This document shows positions 36,401 to 47,284 of a stretch of DNA of 64,000 nucleotides, one piece after another; the first letter of the stretch is position 1, and every line of letters begins with the position of its first letter. The DNA is taken from positions 1,448,579-1,512,578 of the forward strand of contig UESW01003882.1 of the NCBI GenBank assembly GCA_900491605.1, read 5' to 3'. Under the pieces are notes generated by a model, which made no database searches, was not told the DNA's origin, and worked only from the letters and a program-made list of their open reading frames with translations. The stretch is from Calamus simplicifolius (lineage: Eukaryota; Streptophyta; Magnoliopsida; Arecales; Arecaceae). The translations under genes and the position numbers were made by a program.

Positions 36401-39400
36401 ACCACATGTTAATATCCTGGATACAACCAATTTCATCATCAACCATCACATGACACCACAACATTGCACTTCTCCAGAATGTAAAATACAGACATTGTCA
36501 CTCATCTAATAGTGGCATCATGGAAACAACAAGATTCGCTACTTTGATATCAATTTTATGCAATCTAACTTCTAGATGTTATTTACATCTACTTCCCCTA
36601 AAGTGAAAATTGATTCAATTGTAAATAGAAGACAATGGTTGAGTCAATCAAGGGAAGTTCATGCTCTGATCAGGCCTAAAAGCAGGATAGTCAATTCCAA
36701 AGAAAAAATGATTACTGTGTTAATATTCTTGCTATGGTAGCTAAAAAAAGTTCTGTTGCTTCAAATTAACTTTGAAAAAAGATATACAAATCTCAAGATA
36801 AGCATATTTATATCAAGTTTTGGACCCAAAAGGGTGATTAATTTAAAAGAAGCATCAACGCTAACCAGTGCTTGATTTAGAATCCTCAAGCCTTCTAAAG
36901 TAGAAATTAAACGAAAATGGAAAATTAAATTTAAAAAAAACTGAAACAAAGATAATCTGAAAACCCATCCTCATCTTCAACTTAGACCCTATTCCACATG
37001 CACACACGCACACAAATGTTAAAGCCAATTAGGCCAACCAATTTCCACTTATGGTAGATTTTGCTACAAACCTACATACCTGAAACGAAAACAAGTAGGT
37101 ATCGCAAGTTCCCCTGTCAGAAGCCCTCACAATATTTAAAAAAAGGGGAAAAGGGTTAAGATGCCATTTAGCCAAAAAAGAAAAAAATTCATTGCATAAC
37201 AATGCCTACTCATCTGCCATTCTACCTAAGCCCAAATTTTCTTATTTCCACAATTTACCATGATGAATGGATCAAAGTTATCAGGGTTGTCAAATGCTCT
37301 ATCAATTTGCACTTTGGACTATAATCAAGATTCACTAATCCAAGTACATGCACAAACATGCCTAGGTTTACCTTTTTAATGAGTGTCACTACATACACCA
37401 CTAAAAAATATAAAAAGAAATCATTGTTGGTATTGTTTTCTTATTGTGCTGTAATCACCACATGATGGATTTTCCAAGATCAATTTTAGCCATTTCATCT
37501 TGTTAACACAGTTCTGTGAGCACTACTTAATGGATTAATTGGTTTGCAGTTCTTGTTAAAGATTCCTTGTCTTTAGGAAAAAGAAAATAGAAGGTAGTTT
37601 AAATGGCTTCAAAGCTTTACGATGGCATTATCTGAAAGTTCCCATAATACCATCTTTCACAGTTTGCCACTTAATAAGTAAAAGTAATTGATCAAGCCCA
37701 AAAGCTTTCTATGCATGCAATTTTGGAAACTACAACCTTCATTTCCTTCTCCATCTCCTATGGCCCCATTTTATATGGCACATAATGATTCTAGTCACTC
37801 AAACCCTACCAATCCATATTAAAATAAGTATTTCACCTCCCTAGACAAAATACTATAATATTTCACCTTTCCTCATTCAGTAAAGTCTCCTTAACCTTTT
37901 CCCCCTCTCAATCAACCTCAATCTCTCTAACTAATCATTATATGACAAATTTCTCTCCCTTTTTTTTTGCTAATAAAATCATTCTTACCCTAGCTTTCCT
38001 AGTAAACCGTACAATTCAGTATGAGCCTCTTCCGAGTCACTGTTTAGTTGCCAACTCCTTCAGGTTAAGGCTCCTGGTTCTAGTTTTCCAAATCAAAATA
38101 CTTTTTGAACATTTTGTGCTTCAATCTTTTAATAAGTCCTTTCAAGTTTTTTTTTTCCCAGTAATATCTATCACATCATATATAATTTCATCTCCCACCT
38201 GTTGTATGTGGTATTATTTTTCTTTTTTCACATCATAAATGAGTCCTTTTTCCTTTCATGGATACCCTCTCAAAGTTTAAGATTTGGGATCCTCATTGTC
38301 TGGTTCTCTTATGGGCCTGAGAGGAAACCTGTAATAAATACTTAGCATTTTTCTACCGCTTAAGCAAAACCAGAAAAGAACAATTAGACCACTTTGTTGT
38401 AATAGCGCACTGTAGAAATGTTTCATAGTTCCTTTCTAGCTTTTGGGCTTCTTCAAAATCTGTCTTAAATTGCACCATCCTCTCTTAAGCATAAGGTCCC
38501 CCTATTGAATTCTAGAAAAGCCTTCCTCAAAATAATATATCATTTGCTTCACATACCAAAGCCATGCGAAGGTGAAGGTGTGCGCTTCTCAGTGAAGGAC
38601 CTAAATTCATGACTTAAAGCATTCAACATGTAAACCAACGACCCATCTATTTCTGACTTTGATTATGTCCAAATCTTAAGTGAGTCGTAATGAGAAAAAT
38701 GAATCAGCAGCCAATATAACGCCAGGCTTTCACGTTGACAGATTCAAGCAGTGGCACTGATCGACAAATACTACCAAATTAATGATGTTTATCCTATGCT
38801 TGGAAGAAAAATCAATAATCAAATACATAGCAAGTGGACAGAATTCTTCAAGAAACAAATCTCAAAGCTACCAAAGGAGGAGAATTAGTCCCAAAATGAT
38901 ACCTGAATGTTGCTCGTCTCTGCAAGCTTCTTGGCGGTATCATAATACGACATCCGCAGCATATAATCGACCAGGATGCGCTTCAATCTCGTGTTGCTCC
39001 AGTCCGTCAAGTTCTCGACATCAATTGAATCCAGGTGGTCCAGCCGAGCCCGGCATCTTTGGGCCTGCAAATTCTCCGCCCTACTCCCTTCTTCCAACTG
39101 ATTAAAGAATCCAAATTACTCATGAATCCAATGCAAGGAAGCAAAATCGAAAACAAGAATTAAAAAAAAAATAAGGAGAAGGACCGAATTAAGAGAGGAA
39201 ACTGGGTTACCTTGCGCTTGAGGCCCTGGAGGCGGGAGACGAGGGAGCTGAGGTGGTTGACGGCGTCCTCACGCGACATGGCATCGGAGCGGTCGGCGGC
39301 CTCGGCGACGCTGGAAAGCACGGCCGAGACCTCCTTCTCGGTGCAGCGGTGGTGGGCGCGGATCGTCTTCTTGAAGTGCTCCAGGGGGACGCGGAGGAAC

Positions 39401-39549
39401 TGGTGCTCCAGCTTGAGCGACTCCGCGACCTGGAGCATCCGCGAGGAGGGCGGCGACGACGCCGCCGCCGCCGCGGGGGTGGAGGCGGTGGAGGCGGCTG
39501 TGGAATCGCCGTTGGCCAGCGACGACGGCGACTCTACGGCCATGTCCAT
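27288..39549 (-). CDS. GID9: MAEA/GID9 homologue, RING-type subunit of the GID/CTLH E3 ubiquitin ligase (7 exons, 421 codons)
   Basis: Coding exons on the minus strand are 39549-39211, 39097-38903, 31113-30991, 30139-29954, 27961-27828, 27672-27486 and 27389-27288 (TAA at 27290-27288). Every intron is GT..AG, phases agree, and no stop interrupts the frame. The domains run in MAEA order: a helical N-terminal region, LisH at about residues 149-177, CTLH from about 179, CRA to about 325, then the degenerate Gid-type RING from C333 (CTKEDPLS) through C363 (LVCYITKELMD) and VLPNGYVYS to TCPRTG at 402-407. Yeast Gid9 and animal MAEA pair with Gid2/RMND5 to form the catalytic centre of a cytosolic/nuclear ubiquitin ligase. 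The start is the ATG at 39549; an in-frame ATG at 39585 would add 12 residues. Length is normal for plant homologues. The residues fit an active protein; function is inferred from family. Confidence 0.93.
27486..27672 (-). CDS. GID9: GID9 homologue exon 6 (RING, first part)
   Basis: 187 bases. The first A completes the split proline codon. It holds CTKEDPLSQEGF, KLVCYITKELMD and LPNGYVYSTK. Acceptor CTAAG|ATT, donor AAA|GTAAG. Confidence 0.92.
27828..27961 (-). CDS. GID9: GID9 homologue exon 5 (CRA)
   Basis: 134 bases, ending two bases into a proline codon. It holds FEPIQWDYLVEQFKQEF and LLNIYLQAGLSALKT, the second CRA part. Acceptor TTGTAG|ATT, donor TCC|GTATCC. The intron before it is 1992 bp. 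Confidence 0.9.
29954..30139 (-). CDS. GID9: GID9 homologue exon 4 (CTLH/CRA)
   Basis: 62 codons, phase 0. It holds LEFQLRLQEFIELVR, YARKYLAPWG and MATLAFTSNTECPAYK, the CTLH end and first CRA part. Acceptor TTGCAG|AGT, donor AAG|GTAGG. A (GA)15 microsatellite (30451-30481) lies in the preceding intron of 851 bp. Confidence 0.92.
30451..30481. repeat. (GA)n microsatellite in GID9 intron 3
   Basis: About 15 perfect GA units. Confidence 0.95.
30991..31113 (-). CDS. GID9: GID9 homologue exon 3 (start of CTLH)
   Basis: 41 codons, phase 0 at both ends. It holds DVFLEAKKVIDSLQNKEV and ALAWCAENKSRLKK, a strong CTLH match. Donor AAG|GTATG. Confidence 0.92.
31114..38902 (-). other. GID9: intron 2 of the GID9 homologue, 7789 bp
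   Basis: It runs from GTATCA at the donor (38902) to GTTAG at the acceptor (31114). It is AT-rich with no coding signal on either strand beyond short open frames. Contents seen: an (AAAAAC)n run at about 32825-32854, a (CAACT)n run at about 36004-36023, a duplicated 45-base segment (CTTCAC.TCTTAGTAGT, about 33280 and 33327), and a possible MITE-like piece at 32015-32936. The large size suggests inserted and decayed transposons, but I could not identify any by coding sequence. Confidence 0.85.
32015..32936. repeat. possible MITE-like element in GID9 intron 2
   Basis: The left side begins TGGTACGAGATACGAG and the right side ends CATCATATTGTACCA. The outer six bases (TGGTAC/GTACCA) are inverted copies, and both sides carry GGTATGG/GGTTCG-type wording. 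No target duplication was found and the ends are weakly matched, so this is a suggestion only. Confidence 0.2.
38903..39097 (-). CDS. GID9: GID9 homologue exon 2 (LisH)
   Basis: 65 codons, phase 0 at both ends. It holds RLKRILVDYMLRMSYYDTA, the LisH dimerisation motif. Acceptor TCAG|TTGG, donor CAG|GTATCA. Confidence 0.92.
39211..39549 (-). CDS. GID9: GID9 homologue exon 1
   Basis: 113 codons. An alanine/serine/proline-rich start (about residues 15-36, from GC-rich trinucleotide runs) is followed by LKLEHQFLRVPLEHFKKTIR and a helical region typical of MAEA N-termini. The donor is AAG|GTAACC. The 5' leader upstream is CT-rich. Confidence 0.92.
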
Positions 39550-41721
39550 GTCTCCAACGAAGGGGAAGGCGAGAAGAGGAAGCAATCGGAGGTAAGGGGG
39601 ATCGACGGCTCTTCTTATCGGACGGGTTAAAATATCACTGTCTTCATTATTTATTTATTTATGAAAATTTGAAATCAGATCTGGCCGAACGCAATCATCC
39701 ATCGGGACGAAAGCAGCGATCTCCGGACCCCAGTAGTTTTTATTTCACGGATGTGAGCAGCCTCAAAATAGTTACGCAAAAACAAAAGATAAAATAAATA
39801 AGCATAAAATAAAAATAAAATTAAGAGGCTTGTGGGTTTAAGAAGTAGGCTCATGGTGCTGCAAGCCGGAAGAAAATTTTATTAAAGAAAAATTAAAAAG
39901 CTTATAATTCGGACTTCTAACGCTATATAGAGAGCCTAAAAGTATTACCTAATAATTATGAGCTTTATTTTTAAGTTTCTTTCTTAGTGTTGGTCAAGAT
40001 ATAATATAAAATATTACTTGATGGTTATGACCAATGCATCTGCTAGTTTCTAGGTTTTTAAGCTAGTTTTAGGTCTAAAGAATTTTATTTATGGTTCATG
40101 AAATATGTTGACTAATAAAGTGATTATACATACATTTGCTTAGTTTTGATAAATATAGCATACATGAAATAATTTGGTACAATGCTTGCTTATATATTGT
40201 GTGGTCATGGATTGGTTATTACTAACATCTATTCTTTATTTATTGTGATGTACTATTACTTATATTAGTCTCATGTAATTGGTATCTTTGACTGCACAAA
40301 AGAATTAAATTTGCTATCCTATGTAATTGTTAAGGTGATATAAAAGAATATTTAATAATACATGAATGTTACGCCTAGAAGATTCATATGGTGTATATAT
40401 ATATATTATTAATTTTCTTTTATTTTATCAGTATTTTTTTCAGAGTGCATTAGCAGCAATTGTAAGTAATTTTATAATTTTATAAATAATTAAAATTTTA
40501 ATTATTGTGTTTCGTCCCAATTTAGCCCCGGAGTCATGCTTTGGTTTTGACCTGTAGGTTGAACTCAATAATTTTAGTTTTATTCCACTGGTCATTATGG
40601 TTTAAATTGATAATTTTATTTTATTTTTTTTACCATATAGTTTTTAGCTACATGCTTGTGCCACTTATTTTTCTTCTAATTGTTAGTGGCTATTATAAAC
40701 TATATAATATCAGCCTCCTATTATTATATAATCAATTATGAAGATGAGATAATTGGTCACTTGCACCATCAATTAGATTAGGACATTAGCTCAATCACTT
40801 CTTCAAGAGTGCTATAATTAAAGATCATGTAGGAAATTTAGTTTCAGATAAAATAATTAATAGTAGGTAGATAAATTGATATAAATAGTTGGGCTAAAAA
40901 CTTGATGGTTCATGCATTTAAATTAAATTAAAATTCAAACATGTTTTTCAAAGCCTTTTCTTAATTGAACTTAAATTTTTTAACTTATTCTTGATAAGTG
41001 GTATCGAAAGCAATGACTAGCAATTTTGAGCAAACTCTTCCAAGGCAATGACTAACAACTTTGAGCAAACTCTTAAGAGGCCCATCTAAATTGACAAAAA
41101 CACTTTTGCCTTAATTAAAAACTATTTTTTAGCACTTCAGCAATTTCTAAAATCTATTATACTATTGCACAATTAGCAATAATTTCCTAATACTTTAGCA
41201 ATCCATTCTACTATTGTATAATTAGCAATGGATTCCTAACACTATAGGAATCTCCAAATCCATTCTCTACCTTCAATGTCAATTTTTTTTAGTTCAATAT
41301 CAATTTTTTTGAAAAAAACTCATTTTTATATATTCCTTTGCATGTCATATATCACCTTTATAGTTTCATGTTTGTTGTGCTTTCATAGAAGAGTATGCAA
41401 CATTAAATTTAAAAGTTTTATTTCATTTAACAATTTTAGCTGGCTTGATATCATGAATAGGAGTGATAAATAATGTCAACAAGTTATAAATAAGTCAAAT
41501 TAACTTCAAAGTATAATAACAAATGAATCAACATGAATCTGACCTGTTTATTAATCAGGTCATAAGTTTAAACATGAACCCAATTTATATATTATACAAG
41601 TTATACAATAGGACCTATATAACTAATTTAGTAATTCGATCATATTTGGGTTAATACGAACGCATTACCTGTGCGATACATGTAACTTGCATAACCTACT
41701 TAAAAAAAATGTGTACAAACA

Positions 41722-41777
<56 letters not shown>

Positions 41778-42433
41778 TTGAAGGTTAGGGTTTTGCATTA
41801 TGAATTGTGATAATATATCTATCCAACGTAATTTTAATTATTGCTAGTCCATTTTAATCTAAATGTTGGACTCTATATGATGATAAAATAATAATCAATT
41901 AAAGGGTGGCATTAACTTAGATAAATAGGTCTAGTAAGCCGTGTCTGGTTAGTAGGTTAGGTTACATGAATTAACTTGTTTAATAATCAGATAAATTATA
42001 GATTAATTTTAAGCTAGCGAGCTAACTTAAGATTCGACTTATTTATTAATCATATCTAATAGATTAATCCAATTTTAATCTAAACCTATTTATGCTTAAT
42101 CCAAATATGCTAACTTGGTTTTAGTCCTGTGCATGGGTCATGCCTAAATTACTGGCCCTACTTATAATTGAGCATCTAAAAGCTCTTTAATATATATATA
42201 TATATATATATAATTACATAGGTAAGCCTAACCATGGAAAACTGCACAGAGAAACTTAGGCCAGAAGAACATTTCCTCCGATTCTTTTGGCTTTTTATCT
42301 TAACGGAGAAGTTTAAATATAACTTGAAGGGAATTTAATCCTTTCTATCTTCGCTATCCCCCTTTATCTCATAATTGGCTTCCTTCAGGCTCCTGGTTAT
42401 CTAGTTCACCCCCAAATCCTCTTCCCCTCTGCC
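39550..42433. other. AT-rich DNA upstream of the GID9 homologue
   Basis: The first 200 bases should hold the minus-strand promoter. An AT-rich run (TTTA)n lies at about 39646-39662, some 100 bases upstream of the ATG. No other gene is supported. (TA)n microsatellites lie at 41727-41773 and 42190-42213. Confidence 0.5.
41727..41773. repeat. (TA)n microsatellite
   Basis: About 23 uninterrupted TA units. A second run of about 12 units lies at 42190-42213. Confidence 0.95.
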
Positions 42434-42541
42434 ATGGACCACATCGACGAGAGGAAGGACTTCTTTATCGCTCGAACCAGTGCATCATCTAATGGTAGAA
42501 GCAATGATGTCCTTATCGTGGGAATCAATAAGTATAATAAG
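42434..42541 (+). pseudogene. possible 5' coding end of a gene cut by the insertion of LTR X
   Basis: An ATG in good context (GCCATGGAC) follows a CT-rich leader-like stretch (42330-42433) with a weak TATA-like TTTAAATATAAC upstream at about 42312. The frame reads MDHIDERKDFFIA and later DVLIVGINKYNK, 36 codons of ordinary, non-repetitive composition. It ends exactly at 42541, where the LTR begins TGTTGACC and brings a stop two codons later. I do not recognise the protein. The continuation would be beyond the nested insertions, outside the window. It may also be chance. Confidence 0.3.
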
Positions 42542-42836
42542 TGTTGACCCCATATTGATTTTGATGAAATACAAAATAATTAAGTATTATGCTAATATTG
42601 TATCTGTCAAGTTCAATCAATTTCAGGTTATTCATCATGGAACAATACACGTCATTTATCCCAGGTATATTGTAATTCATAATATAAGGTAATACATTCA
42701 TTTGATAAAATGACTTTCAAATTTAATTATATTTGCATTGTCTTGAACTTGATTCAATTATTTTACAAATTTCTATTTATAATTCTATGATATTTTGAAT
42801 CATCACCGAATTATGTTCTTAAACTATCTATATTTG
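42542..42836 (+). repeat. LTR X of a Sirevirus-like copia element, first part
   Basis: It starts TGTTGACCCCATATTGATTT, the same kind of start as the Sirevirus Y LTR (TGTTGACCC) and the minus-strand copy ending at 20120. No polypurine tract precedes it, so it is a 5' LTR or a solo LTR. It is interrupted by element C after ATTTG (42832-42836), which is duplicated on the far side at 57790. Confidence 0.75.
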
Positions 42837-43003
42837 TGTTGAGGGGTAAAATCGTTACGCGTCAATAATCGTGTACGCGGCTAAGGTTAGCCCCGATTTT
42901 TGCTCGCTGTACGACAATCGCCAGGGACAAGTCAGCCTCGGTAGATCGAAACGCCCTAGCCCCTCACCGAGCCAGAGATTCTCGAGGTGCGGACCCCATC
43001 TTT

Positions 43004-43530
43004 CGGCCCCAGCTGAGCTATCGTCTATCGTCTTTCGGCTCCTCCAGCCGACCTATCTTATTTCTCGGCCCCAGCCGAGCTATCGACTATCGCCCTTCGG
43101 CTCCTCCAACCGACCTATCTTATTTTTCAGCCCCAGTCGAGCTATCGTCTATCGCCTTCCGGCTCCTCCAACCGACCTATCTTATTTCTTGGCCCCAGCC
43201 GAGCTATCAACTATCGCCCTTCGGCTCCTCCAGCCAACCTATCTTGTTTTTCGGCCCCAGCCGAGCTATCGTCTATCGCCTTCCGGCTCCTCCATCCGAC
43301 CTATCTTGTTTCTCAGCCCCAGCCGAGCTATCGTCTATCGCCTTCCGGCTCCCCCAGCCGACCTATCTTATTTCTCGGCCCCAACCGAGCTATCGACTAT
43401 CGCCCTCCGGCTCCTCCAGCAAACCTATCTTATTTCTCGGCCCCAGCCGAGCTATCGTCTATCGCCTTCCGGCTCCTCCAGCCGGCCTATCTTATTTTTC
43501 GGCCCTAGCCAAGCTATCTCGCTTCTTGGC
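43004..43530 (+). repeat. 62-bp tandem array in the 5' LTR of element C, 8 units plus a partial
   Basis: Each unit starts CGGCCCCAGCCGAGCTATCG and ends near GACCTATCTTATTTCT. The hairpin core CTCGGC-CCCA-GCCGAG spans the unit junction. Two unit types alternate irregularly: GTCTATCGCCTTCC and GACTATCGCCCTTC. Open frames through the array in three phases are repeat products. Confidence 0.93.
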
Positions 43531-43824
43531 CTTGCCCGCCAAGCTGTCCCTATAGCTCGGCCCAGTCTGAGCGATATCAACCCCCTCTACGAAATTCGGC
43601 GCGGGAAAGCTTAAATCCTTAAGATTCAAAACAGGAATCATATCTGAAAGTAGCCTAGGGCCCTGGGGCCTATGATCCCACCAAATCCCGAGACATTAAC
43701 AAGGTCTCCCAGCCGTCGATCCTCTAACTAACCGGATACGAATCCTACCGGTCTTATAACAGACTAGATTCGAATCTCAATAGCCTTCGAACCCACGACG
43801 CCCCCTAACAACCAGATGATCCTC

Positions 43825-43832
43825 TATAAATA
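43825..43832 (+). promoter_or_regulatory. TATA box of the element C 5' LTR
   Basis: TATAAATA about 295 bases downstream of the tandem array and about 310 bases before the LTR end. The same box is at 57469-57476 in the 3' LTR. Confidence 0.65.
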
Positions 43833-44138
43833 CCATAACTCCAGACCCCCTGAGGTAGGCGGTCTCCATTGGCTCACTCTCTCTCTCTCTCCCTCTCTCT
43901 GCCTTTGCTTCGCCATTGCTGCTCCGCTCGGAGCCCTTGGAGGAAACTCTCTGGCGAGAGCCTTCTCCTCATTTCTATCGACTGTTGATCTCCACTGACT
44001 TGAGCGTCGGAGGGTCTTCCGTAGAGGGCCACCCCCAGCACCTTCTCGCGTGAGGACTGTCTTGCAGGTTCGTCCAGGAGGAAGCCCATCTCAAAGCCCC
44101 TTCGCGCCCGATTCGGAGGACGGATTTCAGCAGCAACA

Positions 44139-44158
44139 GATTGGCGCTAGAGGAAGGG
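44139..44158 (+). other. primer-binding site of element C
   Basis: GATTGGCGCTAGAGGAAGGG directly follows the 5' LTR. The TGGCGC start is as in other plant gypsy elements. The tRNA used was not determined. Confidence 0.6.
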
Positions 44159-44349
44159 CCTCAAGTCCCATTAAAACTTGAAGAAAGGAGATAAGGATCT
44201 CGATATGGAAGAGAACCTCTCCGATGGCTAATCGGAGAAGAGCAACTTCTGAAGCCCAGGACCAGGTCACCTCCCAAAGACCTGATCCGATGAGTAGCGT
44301 GGCGCCACTGCCATGACCAGTTGAGACCCCATCGCCGCCAGCTATCCCA

Positions 44350-45648
44350 GTGACCCAGGACCAGTTCGCCACGCTGGTCCAGCAGGTCCAAGCCCTGACC
44401 CGTCTGGTTCAGGAGCGCCTTACAGCTGCCCCTGCTCCACACCTCCCTGAGGAGGCCGTGACTCCTCTTTCCCAAGCCACCTCTTCTTCTGGTCCGCGTG
44501 GAGCCGCGGACCCCCCACACCGACCCAAGGAAGCTAGACCAGTCCCATGAGGAGGCTGCGACAAAGATTTCCCCAGGTCTCGGTGGGCCCGGTCCCTCTC
44601 TCCGGAGTCCTCCCGCCACGATTCGATGCCATCTCCGCGCTCCCCTCGACCGGCCCCTCCTCTTATGCCTGAAGAGGAGATCCACCGATAGCTCCAGGAG
44701 ATGCGTCAAGAGCTGGACGCTACCAAGCAGGCTCATCTGCCTCAACCTAAGGCGGAGCAAGGTATCTCCTTCTCCAAAGGGATCATGGAGGAAGTGATTC
44801 CCTCTCATGTTAAGCTGCCTTCCATCGAGCCCTACCACGGCTCCTCCGATCCCGATGAGCACCTCAGCAGTTTTTGGTCAATCATGATGTTCCATGGGGC
44901 ATCAGATGTGATCCTGTGCCACGTCTTTCCCTCCACTCTTAGAGGGTCCGCTCGAACCTGGTTCAACGCTCTGAAACCGGGTTCCATTGATTCGTTCGAT
45001 GAGCTGAGTCATCTTTTTATCGGTCAGTTCGTCAGCAGCCACCGTCACCAACGAAGATCCGACTCCCTCTCTGAAGTTAAGCAAAGAGAGGGGGAGTCCT
45101 TGAGGAATTACCTTGGCCGCTTCAATAAGGCCATGCTAGAGGTGGACCACCTTAATCATGAGGTGGCTATGTCCACCCTAGCAGGTGGAGTTTTGAAGGA
45201 GAGCGACTTCTACCTAGCAATGGAGGTCAGTTACCCCCCGAACCTCTCTGATATGATGGCCCTACCAGACAAATACGCCAGAGTCGAAGAATCACGGAGG
45301 GCTGCCCGCGCCGAGCTGGCAAAAAAGAAAGAATCCAAGGGCTTGGACAGGCATCGACCTACTCGCCAGCCAAGCCCACCTCGTCGCCAAAGAGCTCTCC
45401 CGCCGCCGCCAAGGAATCGCTCCCGAAGCCTGCCTAGGCGTTTCGACCGATACACCCCGCTCACTGTTCCTAGGGCGCAAATCCTCATGGAGATAGAGCG
45501 CCAGCTTCCCCGACCAGCTCCTCTCCGAGGGAACCCAACTCGGAGTGACCCCACCAAGTACTGCCACTATCACCGTGAGCATGGCCACGATACTGAGGAA
45601 TGCTGGCAGTTGAAGAACAAAATTGAGAGGCTAATCCAACGGGGCTAA
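44350..45648 (+). pseudogene. gag of element C
   Basis: Gag forms the particle core. The frame (44350-44548, then 44701-45648 in the same phase) starts MTQDQFATLVQQVQALTRLV and has stops at about 44548 and 44690. The capsid-like retrotransposon gag region follows, with SARTWFNALKPGSI at about residue 80 of the second part and YLGRFNKAMLEVDHL. A basic, proline-rich linker comes next, then the Tat zinc finger region CHYHREHGHDTEEC and IERLIQRG before the stop at 45646-45648. With only two nonsense codons it is close to an intact gag. The true start is probably upstream, in the frame-broken 44190-44350 stretch. Confidence 0.8.
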
Positions 45649-45659
45649 CTGAACCAATT

Positions 45660-46380
45660 CAGGAGGGCGCCCGAGCTAGGACAAGGGGGTGATCGCTAAC
45701 CCGAACTTTAGCATCCTCCTCCTCCTCCAAATCCACCCATGATCGGCCATATCAATGTGATTGAAGAAGCCGGTAGTTCGTCGAACTTCAAGAATGATGA
45801 AGAAGGTTCGGCGCCGAAGAAAGCACGAATGGGTGAGCTCTCCTTCTCCGACGATGATCTCCAGGGGATACAATTCCCGCATGACGACGCGTTAGTTGTA
45901 TCTCTCATTTAAATAACTATGATGTAAGTCGGATTCTTGTTGATAGTGGAAGCTCCGTAAATGTTCTGTACCTCGATGTGTTCGCAAAGATAAAATTGCT
46001 CATGGAAAATCTCCGAGCCGTGGACTCCACCTTGATGGGGTTCACCGGTGATGTTATCGTCCCCGAAGGGTCGTAACTTTGACGGTTCAAGCAGGAATAT
46101 GGCCCCTTGTGGCCACTGTTCACACAGACTTCCTGGTGACCAAGCTTCGGTCGCCCTACAAAGCGATATTTGGGAGGCCCAGCCTGATGTCCCTCAGAGC
46201 CGTCGTCTCCATTCCGCACCTGTCTATGAAGTTCTCCACCGGGGAGGAGTCGGTGTTGTCCAAGGAAGCCAAACTATGGCTCGGCAGTGTTTTGTCACCA
46301 TCCTTCAGTCCAGGATGCCTGAGGTTGATGGGCTGGATACTCGAGAGGACTTCACCGAGCAATGAGGAGAACTAGCCGAA
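45660..46380 (+). pseudogene. protease region of element C
   Basis: The aspartic protease cleaves the polyprotein. The catalytic segment RILVDSGSSVNVLY lies at about 45930-45970, after GHINVIEEAGSSSNF and a frame-broken linker. Following segments (GPLVATVHTDFLVTK, YKAIFGRPSLMSLRAVVS) match the post-active-site part. It is interrupted by stops at about 45912 and 46076 and by frame changes. Confidence 0.75.
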
Positions 46381-47284
46381 GAACTGAAAGAAGTACCGCT
46401 GGACGAAGCCCAGCCCGACCGAACTATAAAGATCGGGTCACTACTGAAAGGCGAGTCCCGGAAAGAACTGGTCGACTTTCTCCGAAGCAATACCGATGTC
46501 TTCGCGTGGTCTACCTCCGACATGCCAGGAATCAGCCCTGATGTTCTCGTCCATCGCCTCAACGTGGAGGAGATGTACCATCCTGTCAAACAGAAGAAAG
46601 GAGCTTCACCCCGGAGCGACAAAAGCTATCGAAGAGGAGGTTGATAAGCTTGTCAAGGCGAACTTCATTCGGGAGGTGAATTACCCAAGTTGGCTGTCGA
46701 ATGTTGTCATGGTAAAGAAGTCGAACGGCAAGTGACGGATCTGCATCAACTTCACCGACCTCAATAAAGCGTGCCCGAAGGATAGTTTTCCTCTCCCCTG
46801 AATTGACCAACTTGTAGATGCCACATTGGGTCATCAGATGCTGACATTCATGGATGCCTACTCGGGCTACAACCAGATCCGGATGGCCCTCGAAGATGAA
46901 GAGAAGACCACCTTCATAACCGACCGAGGTACTTACTGTTACTGTGTTATGCCCTTCGGTCTTAAAAATGCAGGTGCCACCTACCAAAGGCCGGTCAACA
47001 AAGTTTTCAAAGAGAAAATCGGTCGGAACATGGAGGTATATGTCGACGACATGCTGGTCAAGAGCAAAGAAGCATCACAGCACATCGAGGATCTCTCGGA
47101 AAGCTTCGCAATGCTTTGCAAATATCGGATGAAGCTCAACCCAACTAAGTGTGCCTTCGGCGTTAATTCTGGGAAGTTCCTCGGCTTTATGGTTTCCCAA
47201 CGGGGTATTGAAGCTAACCCCCAAAGATCCAGGCTCTTCAGCAGATGGCGCCCCCAGCATCTATCAAAGAAGTCCAACGCCTGA
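46381..47284 (+). pseudogene. reverse transcriptase of element C
   Basis: It copies element RNA into DNA. The segments are IEEEVDKLVKANFIREV and SNVVMVKKSNGK (46640-46733), a stop at 46734, then INFTDLNKACPKDSFPLP, a second stop at about 46800, then [34 protein letters not shown] and the catalytic box [10 protein letters not shown] at about 47038-47066, and [21 protein letters not shown] frameshift near 47225 leads into RNase H. The stops look like single-base changes of CGN/CGA-type codons. The catalytic Asp pair is kept. Confidence 0.85.

Larger units (their letters stand above)
42837..44138 (+). repeat. 5' LTR of element C
   Basis: It starts TGTTGAGGGGTAAAATCG and ends TTTCAGCAGCAACA, 1302 bp. 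It contains the 62-bp array (43004-43530), the TATA box at 43825 and a (CT)n run at about 43877-43900, and it ends next to the primer-binding site. Confidence 0.93.

Noticed and set aside
39212..39630. Plus-strand open frames of 125-127 codons opposite exon 1 of the GID9 homologue
   Set aside because: Shadow frames of GC-rich coding DNA; exon 1 on the minus strand has clear homology and correct splice phase.
42871..43614. Long plus-strand open frames (247 and 103 codons) across the 5' LTR of element C
   Set aside because: They translate the 62-bp tandem array in different phases (repeating RPQPSYRLSP, PILFLSPSRAI). A repeat unit without stops gives open frames by itself.
44161..44862. 233-codon minus-strand open frame opposite gag of element C
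   Set aside because: Shadow of the plus-strand gag region; no recognised domain and outside the antisense ORF area.
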